Source: Shewanella sp. VB17
GTDB taxonomy: Bacteria; Pseudomonadota; Gammaproteobacteria; Enterobacterales; Shewanellaceae
Assembly: GCF_013248905.1 (NCBI RefSeq)
Contig: NZ_JABRVS010000001.1
Coordinates: forward strand, 3,224,001-3,288,000
DNA length: 64,000 bases
Direction: 5' to 3'
Made by a program: the position numbers and the translations under genes. Positions 55,868 through 64,000 of the stretch are shown piece after piece (position 1 is the stretch's first letter; every line of letters begins with the position of its first letter). The notes under the pieces are model-generated. The model was not told where the DNA came from and did not search any database. It saw only the letters and a list, made by a program, of their open reading frames with translations.

Positions 55868-56497
55868 TCATTTCGTATCACTAATTTTTCCATAAGACAA
55901 AACGGGTTCGCTTATCCCTGTTCTTTCTCTGACGGCGCTTAACGTATCGTGATTTATCACTAATCGTGCTGCTCTAATTTTTTTCCCTTCATCATCTTTC
56001 ATTACCTCACCCAACCAAGCAAGCTGACACCCATTATTAATGAATACACTTTTCCAATATACTGGCAGCATGACTCCCACGATACTATTAATACCATGAG
56101 CAAGGCCATACTCCAGATAACCAAGTACCAGCTCTTGGCAGACTGTTTGCCTCTCACTCGGTGTTAGGTCTTTATCAACACAAAGCCGACTGCCTTCCCA
56201 TGTTGAGGCACTTTTAGGTAAGCTTTCCTTTGTCACCAAGTTAGGAAATATATCCTCTAGCATATACGGATAAACAGTAGGATATAATCTCGCCACACCA
56301 CACACCTGCTTACCTTTACGATATACAAAATAAACAGTGGCCGGATTATCATACTGATCGAACTCAAGATCTCCCATGGTTTTCAATTGCCAGTTTTGCC
56401 TCATGATTAAAGCTTTATAACGCAGTTGATGTTGCCCTGTTAGCAAATTATCATCAAATAAATGGCTATTTAATACTGATACACACTCAATGGTCAC
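55868..56497 (-). CDS. LuxI-family acyl-homoserine-lactone synthase, no LuxR gene nearby
   Basis: This 209-residue protein matches the LuxI/autoinducer synthase family (acyl-ACP plus S-adenosylmethionine to acyl-homoserine lactone). All but one of the family's invariant positions are here. They are Arg26, Trp36, Asp47 and Asp50 (EFDQYDNP), Arg70 (GVARLYPTVYPYML), Phe84, Glu101 and Arg104 (WEGSRLCVD). The usual Phe at 30 is Leu. The start is GTG; no good ribosome site is present. No LuxR-type regulator is in the window. Downstream is a soluble GAF chemoreceptor. Another GNAT-fold enzyme is the only alternative, and this motif set speaks against it. Confidence 0.85.
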   Translation of the reverse strand: MTIECVSVLNSHLFDDNLLTGQHQLRYKALIMRQNWQLKTMGDLEFDQYDNPATVYFVYRKGKQVCGVARLYPTVYPYMLEDIFPNLVTKESLPKSASTWEGSRLCVDKDLTPSERQTVCQELVLGYLEYGLAHGINSIVGVMLPVYWKSVFINNGCQLAWLGEVMKDDEGKKIRAARLVINHDTLSAVRERTGISEPVLSYGKISDTK

Positions 56498-56759
56498 TTA
56501 GTCTATTCACTCTAGAAATGTTAATTGCTGACAATAGCTTATTTATAAGATGACTAAAAACTTATCCATCAAAATCAACTTAAAAATCAGTCTTTAATTC
56601 TGTAAAAAAGAACATGGTTTGGGTACGTAGTAAGCTCATTGAATATGCTGCTTGATAATCATGTGCTGCTTAGATCATCATTCAATAAATGTGAGTATAG
56701 GCGCATGACAACCATAGCTACCCAAAATTGTAATATACAGAATAGATACCATCTGACAC

Positions 56760-57389
56760 TTAAGGTTTATCCCCAAGTTGAGAAAGATAATCCACTAAAG
56801 CCGCCAGCTCCTCTGCCGTCCGATGTGTAGAAGTTATCAGGTATTTACCATTCACTAATAAAGAGGGCACCCCTTTAATCCCTGCTAGCTGCGCCTGAGT
56901 ATCATAATTAGATAGCGCTAAACTTGCATCAGCTGAATCCAAAGCTTTTTCTACATCATCACGTTTAATACCTTGATTAACAAAATAATCAGTGAGTTGT
57001 TCTTGACGCGTAAACGCGCCCTCTTTCTGATGAATACGTGTAAATATATGGCTGTGTATGTGACGACCAACCTTAAATTTTTTGGTTAAATAATATGCTT
57101 TTTGGCTCAAAATCCAACTTGGGCGACCAGCACCTATTGGTGTCCGTGTAAACTCTACTTTCCCCTTGAGTAAAGAAGCTGTTTGCTCAAAAAGCGGATC
57201 TTGGCGGTAACAATGGGGACAATTGTATGAAAAAAACTCTCTCACGACGGCAGGACTCGATTCAGGGATCCCTACAACCTTGGTATAATCAACTCCTTCA
57301 ACATAAATCTGAGCGTTGATATTGGCAGAAAACAGATTAAGTGCCAAAATAAACAAGCCTGCTGTTAATTGGTATTTAATTAATGTCAT
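56760..57389 (-). CDS. dsbA: DsbA-type periplasmic thiol:disulfide oxidoreductase
   Basis: This 209-residue periplasmic protein puts disulfide bonds into exported proteins. The signal peptide ends at NAQ (about residue 27). The thioredoxin fold has the active site CPHC (Cys57-Cys60, in FFSYNCPHCYRQDP) and the cis-proline loop in KGVPSLLVNGKYLI near 170. The length fits DsbA (E. coli 208). GGAG precedes the ATG by 5 bases. The next gene on the minus strand is the LuxI-type gene, 263 bases away. That gap shows no promoter or lux box that I can recognise. Some genomes carry several DsbA-like proteins, so the paralogue is not certain. Confidence 0.9.
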   Translation of the reverse strand: MTLIKYQLTAGLFILALNLFSANINAQIYVEGVDYTKVVGIPESSPAVVREFFSYNCPHCYRQDPLFEQTASLLKGKVEFTRTPIGAGRPSWILSQKAYYLTKKFKVGRHIHSHIFTRIHQKEGAFTRQEQLTDYFVNQGIKRDDVEKALDSADASLALSNYDTQAQLAGIKGVPSLLVNGKYLITSTHRTAEELAALVDYLSQLGDKP

Positions 57390-57432
57390 CTGATCTCCAT
57401 TAGTAATTTATTTCTAAGGATAAATACTTAAT

Positions 57433-58248
57433 TTAACATGCAAACAGCATGTCCATCGGATCTTTATATCGATATTCAAATCCTAATTCAGTGGTGATTT
57501 TGCTACCATCTATGACTTTCCCCAATTGAGTTTCACCGCTAAAATCAGGCGCTACAAGAGAGAGTAATTGTGCCGCCTTAGTATAAAAATCTTGCCGTCT
57601 TGGATGCTGTGGAGCACATAGGTTGTAACTCCTACTAGTGTGCTTACTCAATAGCACACATAACACACCACCTATACAATCGTCTAAATGCACAATATTC
57701 ACAGGAGAATCTGCACCCGCCAGTGCTTTTTTACCGGCCAAAAAACGACCAGGATGCCTTGCAGGGCCCACGAGTCCTGCGAAACGAAGCACACTAACAT
57801 GACTGTACTCACTGAATAAGGCTTCTGCCTGCAATAATATGGTACTTGCCGATGAATGCGGCTGGGCATCTTGCTCCGTTATGGTCTTCTGGGATGGAGG
57901 ATAAACACCTGTCGTACTAATAAAAATGATCTTCTTGTATGGGTGATCTGCCATACACTGTTTAAGAAGGTTCAATCGCTGGAGATAAGCACCTGGTGAT
58001 TGTCGCATTGATGGAGGAATATTGATCACTATCGCATCAGTATGAAGCTGGGCAGATAATGATTGTTTATTAACACCATTGTTATCCAGATCTAAAGCAA
58101 ACCCAATAATATCATCACGGTTTAATCTTCTGGCAGCTTCGAGGGTTCTTTTACTGCCACTAACGATAAACCCCTGCTTAACTAACGCGTTGGCCAATGG
58201 TAATCCAAACCAGCCACATCCGACAATACTGACCGTTTTTATGTTCAA
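57433..58248 (-). CDS. NAD(P)-dependent epimerase/SDR-family protein, YeeZ-like
   Basis: This 271-residue protein has an N-terminal Rossmann fold with VSIVGCGWFGLPLANALVKQG (glycine-rich motif at about residues 10-15). It continues in extended SDR style (ISTTGVYPPSQ, and VLRFAGLVGPARHPGRFLAGK, then VNIVHLDDCIGGVL). Closest known type is YeeZ of E. coli, of unknown function. The TTG start follows TTGAGATCATC, an acceptable ribosome site, and there is no earlier ATG. It lies upstream of dsbA on the same strand. Confidence 0.85.
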   Translation of the reverse strand: MNIKTVSIVGCGWFGLPLANALVKQGFIVSGSKRTLEAARRLNRDDIIGFALDLDNNGVNKQSLSAQLHTDAIVINIPPSMRQSPGAYLQRLNLLKQCMADHPYKKIIFISTTGVYPPSQKTITEQDAQPHSSASTILLQAEALFSEYSHVSVLRFAGLVGPARHPGRFLAGKKALAGADSPVNIVHLDDCIGGVLCVLLSKHTSRSYNLCAPQHPRRQDFYTKAAQLLSLVAPDFSGETQLGKVIDGSKITTELGFEYRYKDPMDMLFAC

Positions 58249-58315
58249 GATGATCTCAATATTTCTGTCATTTGAAACATCATAACGAAAGCCGCACTAG
58301 GATGCTAGTGAGACA

Positions 58316-59512
58316 TTAGCTATTGAAATAAAAGCTTATCCCCATTTCAGGCTGTAAGGTTTTCATGGCGCCTTCAGAGAGTTCTTCAATCTTAATCACT
58401 TGCTCAATAGTCACGTTATCCTCTATCAACAACTTCAAACCAGAATTACTGCCATCGGGATCACATACCCACACTTGAGGTTGTTTGACTTCTCTGGTCG
58501 TCATCATCACCTTAGCTACGTTACCATCAGATAACATCACTATGGTGCCTGGTGGATAAATCCCTAAGGTTTTAACTAGGCTGGCAACTAAAGAATCATC
58601 ATGTTTACCGGCTCGTTTTTTAAATAAAAACCCTAACGCCACCTGAGGAGAACGAATACTTTCAGCCCATAATTGACTATCAAAATCATTCGCTAAACTG
58701 ACAATTTGGGTCAACATTGGAATATTATCCGCTGTGAGCCCATCAGGATAACCAGAGCCATCGATAAATTCATGGTGATGCCGCACAATATTAAGCACAG
58801 ACTCCGGAAACAACCCTGATTTACTCAACATGTCATAGCCGAAATTAGGGTGAGTTTTCATAAAATTGGCTTCAGTATCAGATAACGGGCCCTTTTTAGT
58901 ACGGATATTCTCTGGCACCTTAAGTTTGCCTATATCATGATATAAACACCCTAACGCAATATCGCTCATATCAGATTCGCTCATCCCCAAGACTTTGGCC
59001 ATCATTAATGCAACCACGGCAACGGAGATCCCATGTTGTGTGATACTGGTATCTGACTCACCTGCACTGACAAGGGCTAATTCAGGTCTGTCGACTTCAG
59101 ACATATGCTCCATCATGCCTTTAACGATGGCCATCGCACTATGGTAGGCTCCTTCAGGATCACTGCTGGTTTTACTAAATGCTGTACGACTGTCATTCAC
59201 ATTTTGAATGAACCTTTGTTGGCTTACCTTTAAGGCTTTACGGGCTTGTGATTTAGTATCTATTTGAGGAGTCTCATCCACCACTTCCTGTACTTCTTCG
59301 ATCTCTTCTTCATCTTCAGGGATAAGCTCATGCCCTGAGACAAGGATCACATAAGAAATACCTAAGCTTTTGATCAATTCTATCTGTGCTTCTTCTTTTA
59401 TTTTGATACGGTTAAACAGGAAAGGATGATGCTTCCAAGATATGGGTAATTTTATCGTGATCCCAAGCTGTAACTTAGCTAAAGGTAAATGTATCTTTTC
59501 GGCTCTAGCCAC
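58316..59512 (-). CDS. HD-GYP domain cyclic di-GMP phosphodiesterase-like protein
   Basis: This 398-residue protein has an N-terminal DUF3391-type region (1-100, with acidic EDEEEIEEVQE) and a C-terminal HD-GYP domain. The metal pair is His192-Asp193 in LYHDIGKLKVPENI, and the signature is HHHEFIDGSGYPDGL (245-259), with GYP at 254-256. It should hydrolyse cyclic di-GMP, in contrast to the diguanylate cyclase at 18485. The start is GTG, 9 bases after AAGGAG. It stands alone in a 268-base gap on each side or nearly so. Confidence 0.92.
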   Translation of the reverse strand: MARAEKIHLPLAKLQLGITIKLPISWKHHPFLFNRIKIKEEAQIELIKSLGISYVILVSGHELIPEDEEEIEEVQEVVDETPQIDTKSQARKALKVSQQRFIQNVNDSRTAFSKTSSDPEGAYHSAMAIVKGMMEHMSEVDRPELALVSAGESDTSITQHGISVAVVALMMAKVLGMSESDMSDIALGCLYHDIGKLKVPENIRTKKGPLSDTEANFMKTHPNFGYDMLSKSGLFPESVLNIVRHHHEFIDGSGYPDGLTADNIPMLTQIVSLANDFDSQLWAESIRSPQVALGFLFKKRAGKHDDSLVASLVKTLGIYPPGTIVMLSDGNVAKVMMTTREVKQPQVWVCDPDGSNSGLKLLIEDNVTIEQVIKIEELSEGAMKTLQPEMGISFYFNS

Positions 59513-59779
59513 CCGATGACACTCCTTCTAAATACGATCTTCAGAGTCATTTAATGTGTAGAAGATACGACTGGTTTCAGACTCAATATCAAGTTAGCTC
59601 ACATACGCTTGATAAAAACCTTCTAAACTGAATGACATAACTATAGAACACTGAGAGATTTCTAATAAGTCAAATACTAAAATATTTCCTCCCCGCCCTC
59701 TCTTATAATAAAAAAATCTAACTATGGTGATTTTGATATATTTTAGCTATATAAAATATAGCTGCAACATAGAAAGGGA

Positions 59780-60247
59780 TCATTCACCTTTATTCCAATC
59801 AGCAAAATAATGCTCCAAACGTATAGATTTGAATAAGTACAAGAGACTCCAAAAAAGGATCAGGCCATCTAGACCCATACTCCAGCTGTATAAATGGTGC
59901 GAGTTAATGCTCCTCTCAATCAATAAACATCCATCGATAGTGAGCAACACCAGTAGACACCATTTTAGCTGACCAAAAAAAGGCCTTATCCAATTCGGGG
60001 ATCGCTTACGTTCAGCGATAATGGCAATATAAAGCAATAGTGCTCCGGCTCCTGCCAATAAGGCCATAATAAAATCCGCTTTTTGGGGATAAAAAAGAGC
60101 AACTAAGCCAGCGCGATCACTGGATTGTGTTAACGAAATAATAAGCACACACCAGCCACGAGCAATAAACGCTAATATCAAATAAAGGTATATTGGAGGT
60201 TTAATGCGCCCTTTATCGTCAAGCCAAGTGATATGACTAAAATTCAT
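59780..60247 (-). CDS. DUF2919-family membrane protein (YfeZ-like)
   Basis: This 155-residue inner-membrane protein has three or four hydrophobic segments. The start FSHITWLDDKGRIKPPIYLYLILAFIARGW and the ending SLLYLFKSIRLEHYFADW match the DUF2919 family (E. coli YfeZ). Function unknown. I moved the start to the ATG at 60247, because AAGGTAACGTT precedes it. The frame from 60307 has no such support. It lies after ligA on the same strand with a 148-base gap. Confidence 0.85.
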   Translation of the reverse strand: MNFSHITWLDDKGRIKPPIYLYLILAFIARGWCVLIISLTQSSDRAGLVALFYPQKADFIMALLAGAGALLLYIAIIAERKRSPNWIRPFFGQLKWCLLVLLTIDGCLLIERSINSHHLYSWSMGLDGLILFWSLLYLFKSIRLEHYFADWNKGE

Positions 60248-60395
60248 AACGTTACCTTTTAGGTGTTCTCTTCCTTCTCTATATGGAGACAAATAATGCC
60301 AATTCAATCCTAATAACTTGAGTTTCAGCGCTGTAAAACTACCGTTATTGCGCTAGCGAACATAAGAGCATACTCCCAAGCGCACTAAAAAATCA

Positions 60396-62405
60396 TTAAT
60401 GCACAGAGAGCACTTGCAAGAGACCATCTTCATCAATCACGTTAATGCCTAAATCTTGGGCTTTCGTCAACTTAGAACCCGCTGCTTCACCCGCAACTAA
60501 GCAATCGGTGTTTTTAGAAACACTGCCAGCGACCTTGGCTCCAAGTGCTTGTAACTTAGCCTTGGCATCATTACGATTCAATTTAGTCAACGTACCAGTC
60601 AACACCCAAGTTTGTCCTTTCAAAGATAACGTCTCTTGGGCAGCATCTTCAATTTCTGGCCAGTTGACACCCGCTTCGACTAAACTATCTACGACTGCTA
60701 GGTTATGTGGCTGTGCAAAAAAATGTGTTAAATTTTGGGCAACAATAACCCCCACATCATCCACTTTCATAAATGTTGCTGCATCGGCCACTTTCAACTT
60801 ATCTAACGTCTTAAAATAATTAGCTAAATTCGCCGCCGTAGCCTCTCCAACTTCCCTGATCCCTAAGCCATACAAAAAACGATTAAAAGTCGTGGTTTTA
60901 GCCACCTCAATCGCGGTGACCAAATTGGTCGCTGATTTCATTGCCATGCGATCTAACATAGTGATCGCTGATGCCGTTAATGTAAACAGATCCGCAGGGC
61001 TTTCGACCAACTCTTTATCAATCAACTGTTCGACAACTTTATCCCCCATTCCATCAATATCTAAGGCTTTACGGGAGGCAAAATGCTTAATGGCTTCTTT
61101 GCGTTGAGCTTCACAGAATAAGCCGCCAGTACAACGTGCGGTAGCCTCACCTTCAACACGTTCAACTCTGCTGTCACATACAGGGCAGGTTTGCGGAAAT
61201 TCAATGACTGCCGCACCTTCAGGACGCAGCTCTGCAACAATCGCCACAATCTGTGGAATGACATCGCCGGCTCGTCGCACGATCACCGTATCACCCACTT
61301 TCACTCCGAGGCGCGCTATCTCATCAGCATTATGCAAAGTGGCATTTGATACTGTCACACCGCCAACAAAAATAGGCTTAAGTCTAGCCACTGGAGTGAC
61401 AGCGCCCGTACGGCCAACCTGAAAATCAACCCCCTCTAATACTGTCATCTCCTCTTGAGCAGGGAATTTAAACGCCGTTGCCCACCTTGGCGCCTTAGCA
61501 ACAAAGCCAAGCAGTTTTTGTTGTTCAAGGGTGTCTACTTTAATCACAACACCATCAATTTCATAATCAAGCGTATCACGACGGGTCATAATATCCGTGT
61601 AATAGCGCATGACAGAACCGGTATCATCACACTGCTTAACTTCAGCACTGACAGGAAAGCCCCATGATTTAAGCTGCATGAGTTGATCATAGTGTGTATC
61701 AGCTAACGGCCAAGTGTCAGGTTCTACGACACCAAGAGCATAAGCATAAAACCCAAGCGCGCGACTGGCGGTTATTTTACTGTCTAATTGTCTAAGACTA
61801 CCAGCAGCGGCATTTCTTGGGTTAACAAACACCTTATCTCCTTTAAGTCGGGCTCTATTATTGAGTGCATCAAATGCCTTCTTTGGCATAATCACCTCAC
61901 CTCTGACTTCAAGCAAAGGTGGAAAATGATCACCACGTAACGTAAGCGGAATAGAAAGAATCGTACGCACATTCTCAGTGATATCTTCCCCTGTTGTACC
62001 ATCACCTCGTGTGGCTGCTCGCTCATACACCCCATCACGATAGAGTATGCTTACCGCTAAGCCATCAAGTTTTGGCTCACAGCAAAAAGTAGGCGCTTGG
62101 TTAACTTTATCGCTAATACGCTTATAAAAAGCATCAAATTCCTCCTCGCTAAACACATTATCCAAACTTAACATAGGCTTAAGGTGGATAATTTGTTCGA
62201 ACTTAGCTAACGCTACCCCTCCGACTCTCTGGGTTGGTGAAGTTGCCAGACATAAATCTGGATTGTCCGCCTCCAGTGCTTTTAATCGATTGAGCAAACG
62301 ATCATATTCTGCATCTGGTACGCTAGGTTCATCTTCAACATAGTAGCGGTGGTTATGCTCATTCAGTGAGGCTGTTAGTTGTTTGATTTCTTCTATCACG
62401 TGCAT
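60396..62405 (-). CDS. ligA: NAD+-dependent DNA ligase LigA
   Basis: LigA seals nicks during replication and repair, using NAD+. The 669-residue protein has the adenylation domain with Lys112 in EPKLDGLAVSILYRDG, an OB fold, a four-Cys zinc finger (CPVCDSRVERVEGEATARCTGGLFCEAQ), helix-hairpin-helix repeats and a C-terminal BRCT domain (LKGQTWVLTGTL). It starts with the ATG at 62405; the frame to 62426 includes seven earlier residues. It lies 77 bases after zipA, with a stem-loop between. The zipA-ligA pair is conserved in gammaproteobacteria. Confidence 0.97.
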   Translation of the reverse strand: MHVIEEIKQLTASLNEHNHRYYVEDEPSVPDAEYDRLLNRLKALEADNPDLCLATSPTQRVGGVALAKFEQIIHLKPMLSLDNVFSEEEFDAFYKRISDKVNQAPTFCCEPKLDGLAVSILYRDGVYERAATRGDGTTGEDITENVRTILSIPLTLRGDHFPPLLEVRGEVIMPKKAFDALNNRARLKGDKVFVNPRNAAAGSLRQLDSKITASRALGFYAYALGVVEPDTWPLADTHYDQLMQLKSWGFPVSAEVKQCDDTGSVMRYYTDIMTRRDTLDYEIDGVVIKVDTLEQQKLLGFVAKAPRWATAFKFPAQEEMTVLEGVDFQVGRTGAVTPVARLKPIFVGGVTVSNATLHNADEIARLGVKVGDTVIVRRAGDVIPQIVAIVAELRPEGAAVIEFPQTCPVCDSRVERVEGEATARCTGGLFCEAQRKEAIKHFASRKALDIDGMGDKVVEQLIDKELVESPADLFTLTASAITMLDRMAMKSATNLVTAIEVAKTTTFNRFLYGLGIREVGEATAANLANYFKTLDKLKVADAATFMKVDDVGVIVAQNLTHFFAQPHNLAVVDSLVEAGVNWPEIEDAAQETLSLKGQTWVLTGTLTKLNRNDAKAKLQALGAKVAGSVSKNTDCLVAGEAAGSKLTKAQDLGINVIDEDGLLQVLSVH

Positions 62406-62429
62406 TCTATGTATCCAGATAAGCATGAC

Positions 62430-62451
62430 AAAGGCCGCGAAAGCGGCCTTT
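62430..62451. terminator. Stem-loop between zipA and ligA
   Basis: A perfect 9-bp stem (AAAGGCCGC / GCGGCCTTT) with a 4-base loop lies in the gap. Without a T-run on the minus strand, it may attenuate ligA or stabilise the zipA message. On the plus strand it is followed by TTTGTTAATTAATT. Confidence 0.6.
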
Positions 62452-62482
62452 GTTAATTAATTAAAAATATTCATTTAAAGGC

Positions 62483-63364
62483 TTAGTCGAGCTGTGCACG
62501 AATACGCTGCAAATAAATTTGCTTAGTACTTTCACTCCAATCTGCTCGACCACCATCTAACAACCGACCATTCACATCATCGGCCATTTGCTGGGCGGAA
62601 TTAAGCATAATTGAAAAATTCATCAAGGCATCACCATGGCAAGGCAATGTCATAAATAACACCACCCCTTCAGTCATAAACTGCTCCATATTATCCAAAT
62701 CAAATACGCCAGGCTTAACCATATTGGCCAGTGAAAAGAGAACTTTTCCATTACCAGCATTGTCTGCATGACGATGAAAAATATCCATATCGCCAAATTT
62801 AAAATTTAATGACAATAAACAAGGTAACAATTCAGCACCACTTAGACCTTGTCCATCATTGCCGACAACATGCAATACTAAGACATCCTTTGGCTCTCCA
62901 AGCGTCTCAGACTCAGCCTCTTTCACTTCTGTGTCTGCTGCATCAAACATTGATCGTTGGCTATCTTGGCCCAAACCTAACGCCACCTGCGCTTCATCAT
63001 CTTTGATTTGAGGATCGGTCTTCAGTACTGGCTCTTGCCTATCGAATGATTCACCTTCAGTTAAGATCATGTCATGATTATCTACAGCGACATTATCCGA
63101 CAAGTCGACTGTCGGCTTATGGTGACTGCTCATCTTGGCATACTCAGCACGATGGATCTCTTTTTTAACTCTCACCTCACCAATGCCATCGACATCGAAG
63201 CCTTGAGAATCACGTACCGATGCTGGATCCTTATAAAACCCTGTTATCGGGCTTTCTTTTAACGATTTAGGCTGCTGCTTTCTGATAGACCAAAAACCAT
63301 GCACAAGCACAGCGATAATTGCAATCGCACCTAATACAAATAATACCAGTTGCAAATTTTCCAT
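62483..63364 (-). CDS. zipA: Cell division protein ZipA
   Basis: ZipA tethers FtsZ to the inner membrane at the division site. The 293-residue protein starts with one membrane segment (residues 5-25) and a basic stretch. A long variable acidic linker follows. The C-terminal FtsZ-binding domain has DVLVLHVVGNDGQGLSGAELLPCLL and MFDLDNMEQF-type sequence near 160-260. The ATG follows ACAGG at normal spacing. It lies between smc and ligA, the conserved order in Shewanella-like bacteria. Confidence 0.95.
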   Translation of the reverse strand: MENLQLVLFVLGAIAIIAVLVHGFWSIRKQQPKSLKESPITGFYKDPASVRDSQGFDVDGIGEVRVKKEIHRAEYAKMSSHHKPTVDLSDNVAVDNHDMILTEGESFDRQEPVLKTDPQIKDDEAQVALGLGQDSQRSMFDAADTEVKEAESETLGEPKDVLVLHVVGNDGQGLSGAELLPCLLSLNFKFGDMDIFHRHADNAGNGKVLFSLANMVKPGVFDLDNMEQFMTEGVVLFMTLPCHGDALMNFSIMLNSAQQMADDVNGRLLDGGRADWSESTKQIYLQRIRAQLD

Positions 63365-63391
63365 TTGTTACCCTGTCTTTCATATAAATGG

Positions 63392-64000
63392 TTATACAGC
63401 GTCGGCAATCGCCACCGCTTCTTCAATATTGACTGTAACTATACGTGAAACTCCAAGTTCATGCATAGTGACACCAATGAGTTGATCTGCGAGTTCCATT
63501 GTGATTTTGTTATGGCTGATATACACAAACTGCACACTTTGAGACATCTCTTTAACCAAACGACAAAACCGTTCAACATTCGCATCATCTAATGGCGCAT
63601 CAACCTCATCTAACATACAAAAAGGTGCCGGATTAAGTCTAAATATCGCGAATACCAATGATAAAGCGGTTAGCGCTTTTTCTCCACCAGAAAGAAGGTG
63701 AATCGTACTATTCTTTTTACCCGGTGGTCTTGCCATAATGGTCACTCCTGTTTCAAGAAGATCATCATGGGTCAAGGCTAAGTGGGCACTACCGCCACCG
63801 AAAACTTTTGGAAAAAGCAAACCTAAATCTTTATTTACCTTATCAAACGTCTCTTTAAAGCGCATTTTGGTCTCTCGATCTATTTTACGGATCGCTTCTT
63901 CGAGACTGGTCAACGCCTTGGTCAAATCGGCATCTTGACTGTCTAAGTAAGATTTACGTTCATTTTGCTGCTCAAATTCCTCAATCGCTGCCAAGTTAAT
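63392..64000 (-). CDS. smc: Chromosome segregation protein SMC, C-terminal part, cut by window edge
   Basis: The frame is open to the end of the window with no stop, so this is the last 202 or so residues of SMC. It has the ABC signature HLLSGGEKALTALSLVFAIF and Walker B CMLDEVDAPLDD, which form the ATPase head with the N-terminal half outside the window. SMC proteins organise and separate chromosomes. It is 28 bases upstream of zipA on the same strand. Confidence 0.96.
   Translation of the reverse strand: MNLAAIEEFEQQNERKSYLDSQDADLTKALTSLEEAIRKIDRETKMRFKETFDKVNKDLGLLFPKVFGGGSAHLALTHDDLLETGVTIMARPPGKKNSTIHLLSGGEKALTALSLVFAIFRLNPAPFCMLDEVDAPLDDANVERFCRLVKEMSQSVQFVYISHNKITMELADQLIGVTMHELGVSRIVTVNIEEAVAIADAV

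Noticed and set aside
60445..60819. Plus-strand frame of 124 codons inside ligA
   Set aside because: Opposite-strand shadow of a highly conserved gene with no independent support.

Overview
The window looks like chromosomal DNA of a marine gammaproteobacterium of the order Alteromonadales, most likely Shewanella or a close relative. The grounds are the prpB-prpC-acnD-prpF set, the yejK/yejL/yejM set, smc-zipA-ligA, an E. coli-like CysK, TonB receptor and chemoreceptor styles, and moderately AT-rich DNA. The genus is inferred from gene content, not from a database comparison. Both ends cut a gene: riboflavin synthase at the left and SMC at the right. Most of the window is ordinary core and metabolic DNA, with accessory genes scattered between.

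Layout. 1-366: end of riboflavin synthase. 431-7259: a minus-strand propionate (2-methylcitrate cycle) operon, gntR-prpB-prpC-acnD-prpF, with a TTGTCGACAA-type palindrome upstream of the regulator and a second copy inside it. 7428-8237: an unrecognised protein. 8267-8706: a gene-poor stretch with a small reading-frame fragment and short repeats. 8890-10650: a stand-alone HypX with no hydrogenase genes in the window. 10774-15681: a tandem rhodanese, a small 2OG-Fe(II) oxygenase-like protein, an M23 peptidase, a QueD/PTPS-like protein and YejK. 15977-18055: yejL and yejM. 18244-18320: tRNA-Pro(GGG) with a terminator. 18485-24057: a membrane diguanylate cyclase, NAD synthetase and a chemoreceptor with duplicated CHASE3 domains.

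24382-25958: an AraC regulator and a LysE exporter. 26072-29088: a PhnCDE-like ABC transporter of the putative-selenate type with a fused permease. 29328-31342: a PhoP/PhoQ-like two-component system facing a CorA Mg2+ channel (31621-32568). 32798-35032: DUF2057 and RDD-family proteins, the latter preceded by an (ATT/TAA) microsatellite. 35320-38175: cysK, a CBS protein and a TDT transporter. 38678-46415: a TonB receptor and several transporters (YfcC, PanF with YhdT, DASS). 46883-49885: a secreted metallophosphoesterase-lectin and a leucine-rich-repeat lipoprotein. 49997-52082: three GNAT acetyltransferases around a truncated nitrilase. 52135-54321: an OsmC-YcaO fusion. 54503-56497: a soluble GAF chemoreceptor beside a LuxI-type acyl-homoserine-lactone synthase without a LuxR partner. 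56760-64000: DsbA-like protein, an SDR protein, an HD-GYP protein, DUF2919, ligA, zipA and smc.

The most notable items are the solo LuxI-type synthase, the isolated HypX, the OsmC-YcaO fusion and the microsatellite next to the RDD gene. I saw no CRISPR array, prophage, complete insertion sequence or plasmid-type origin.
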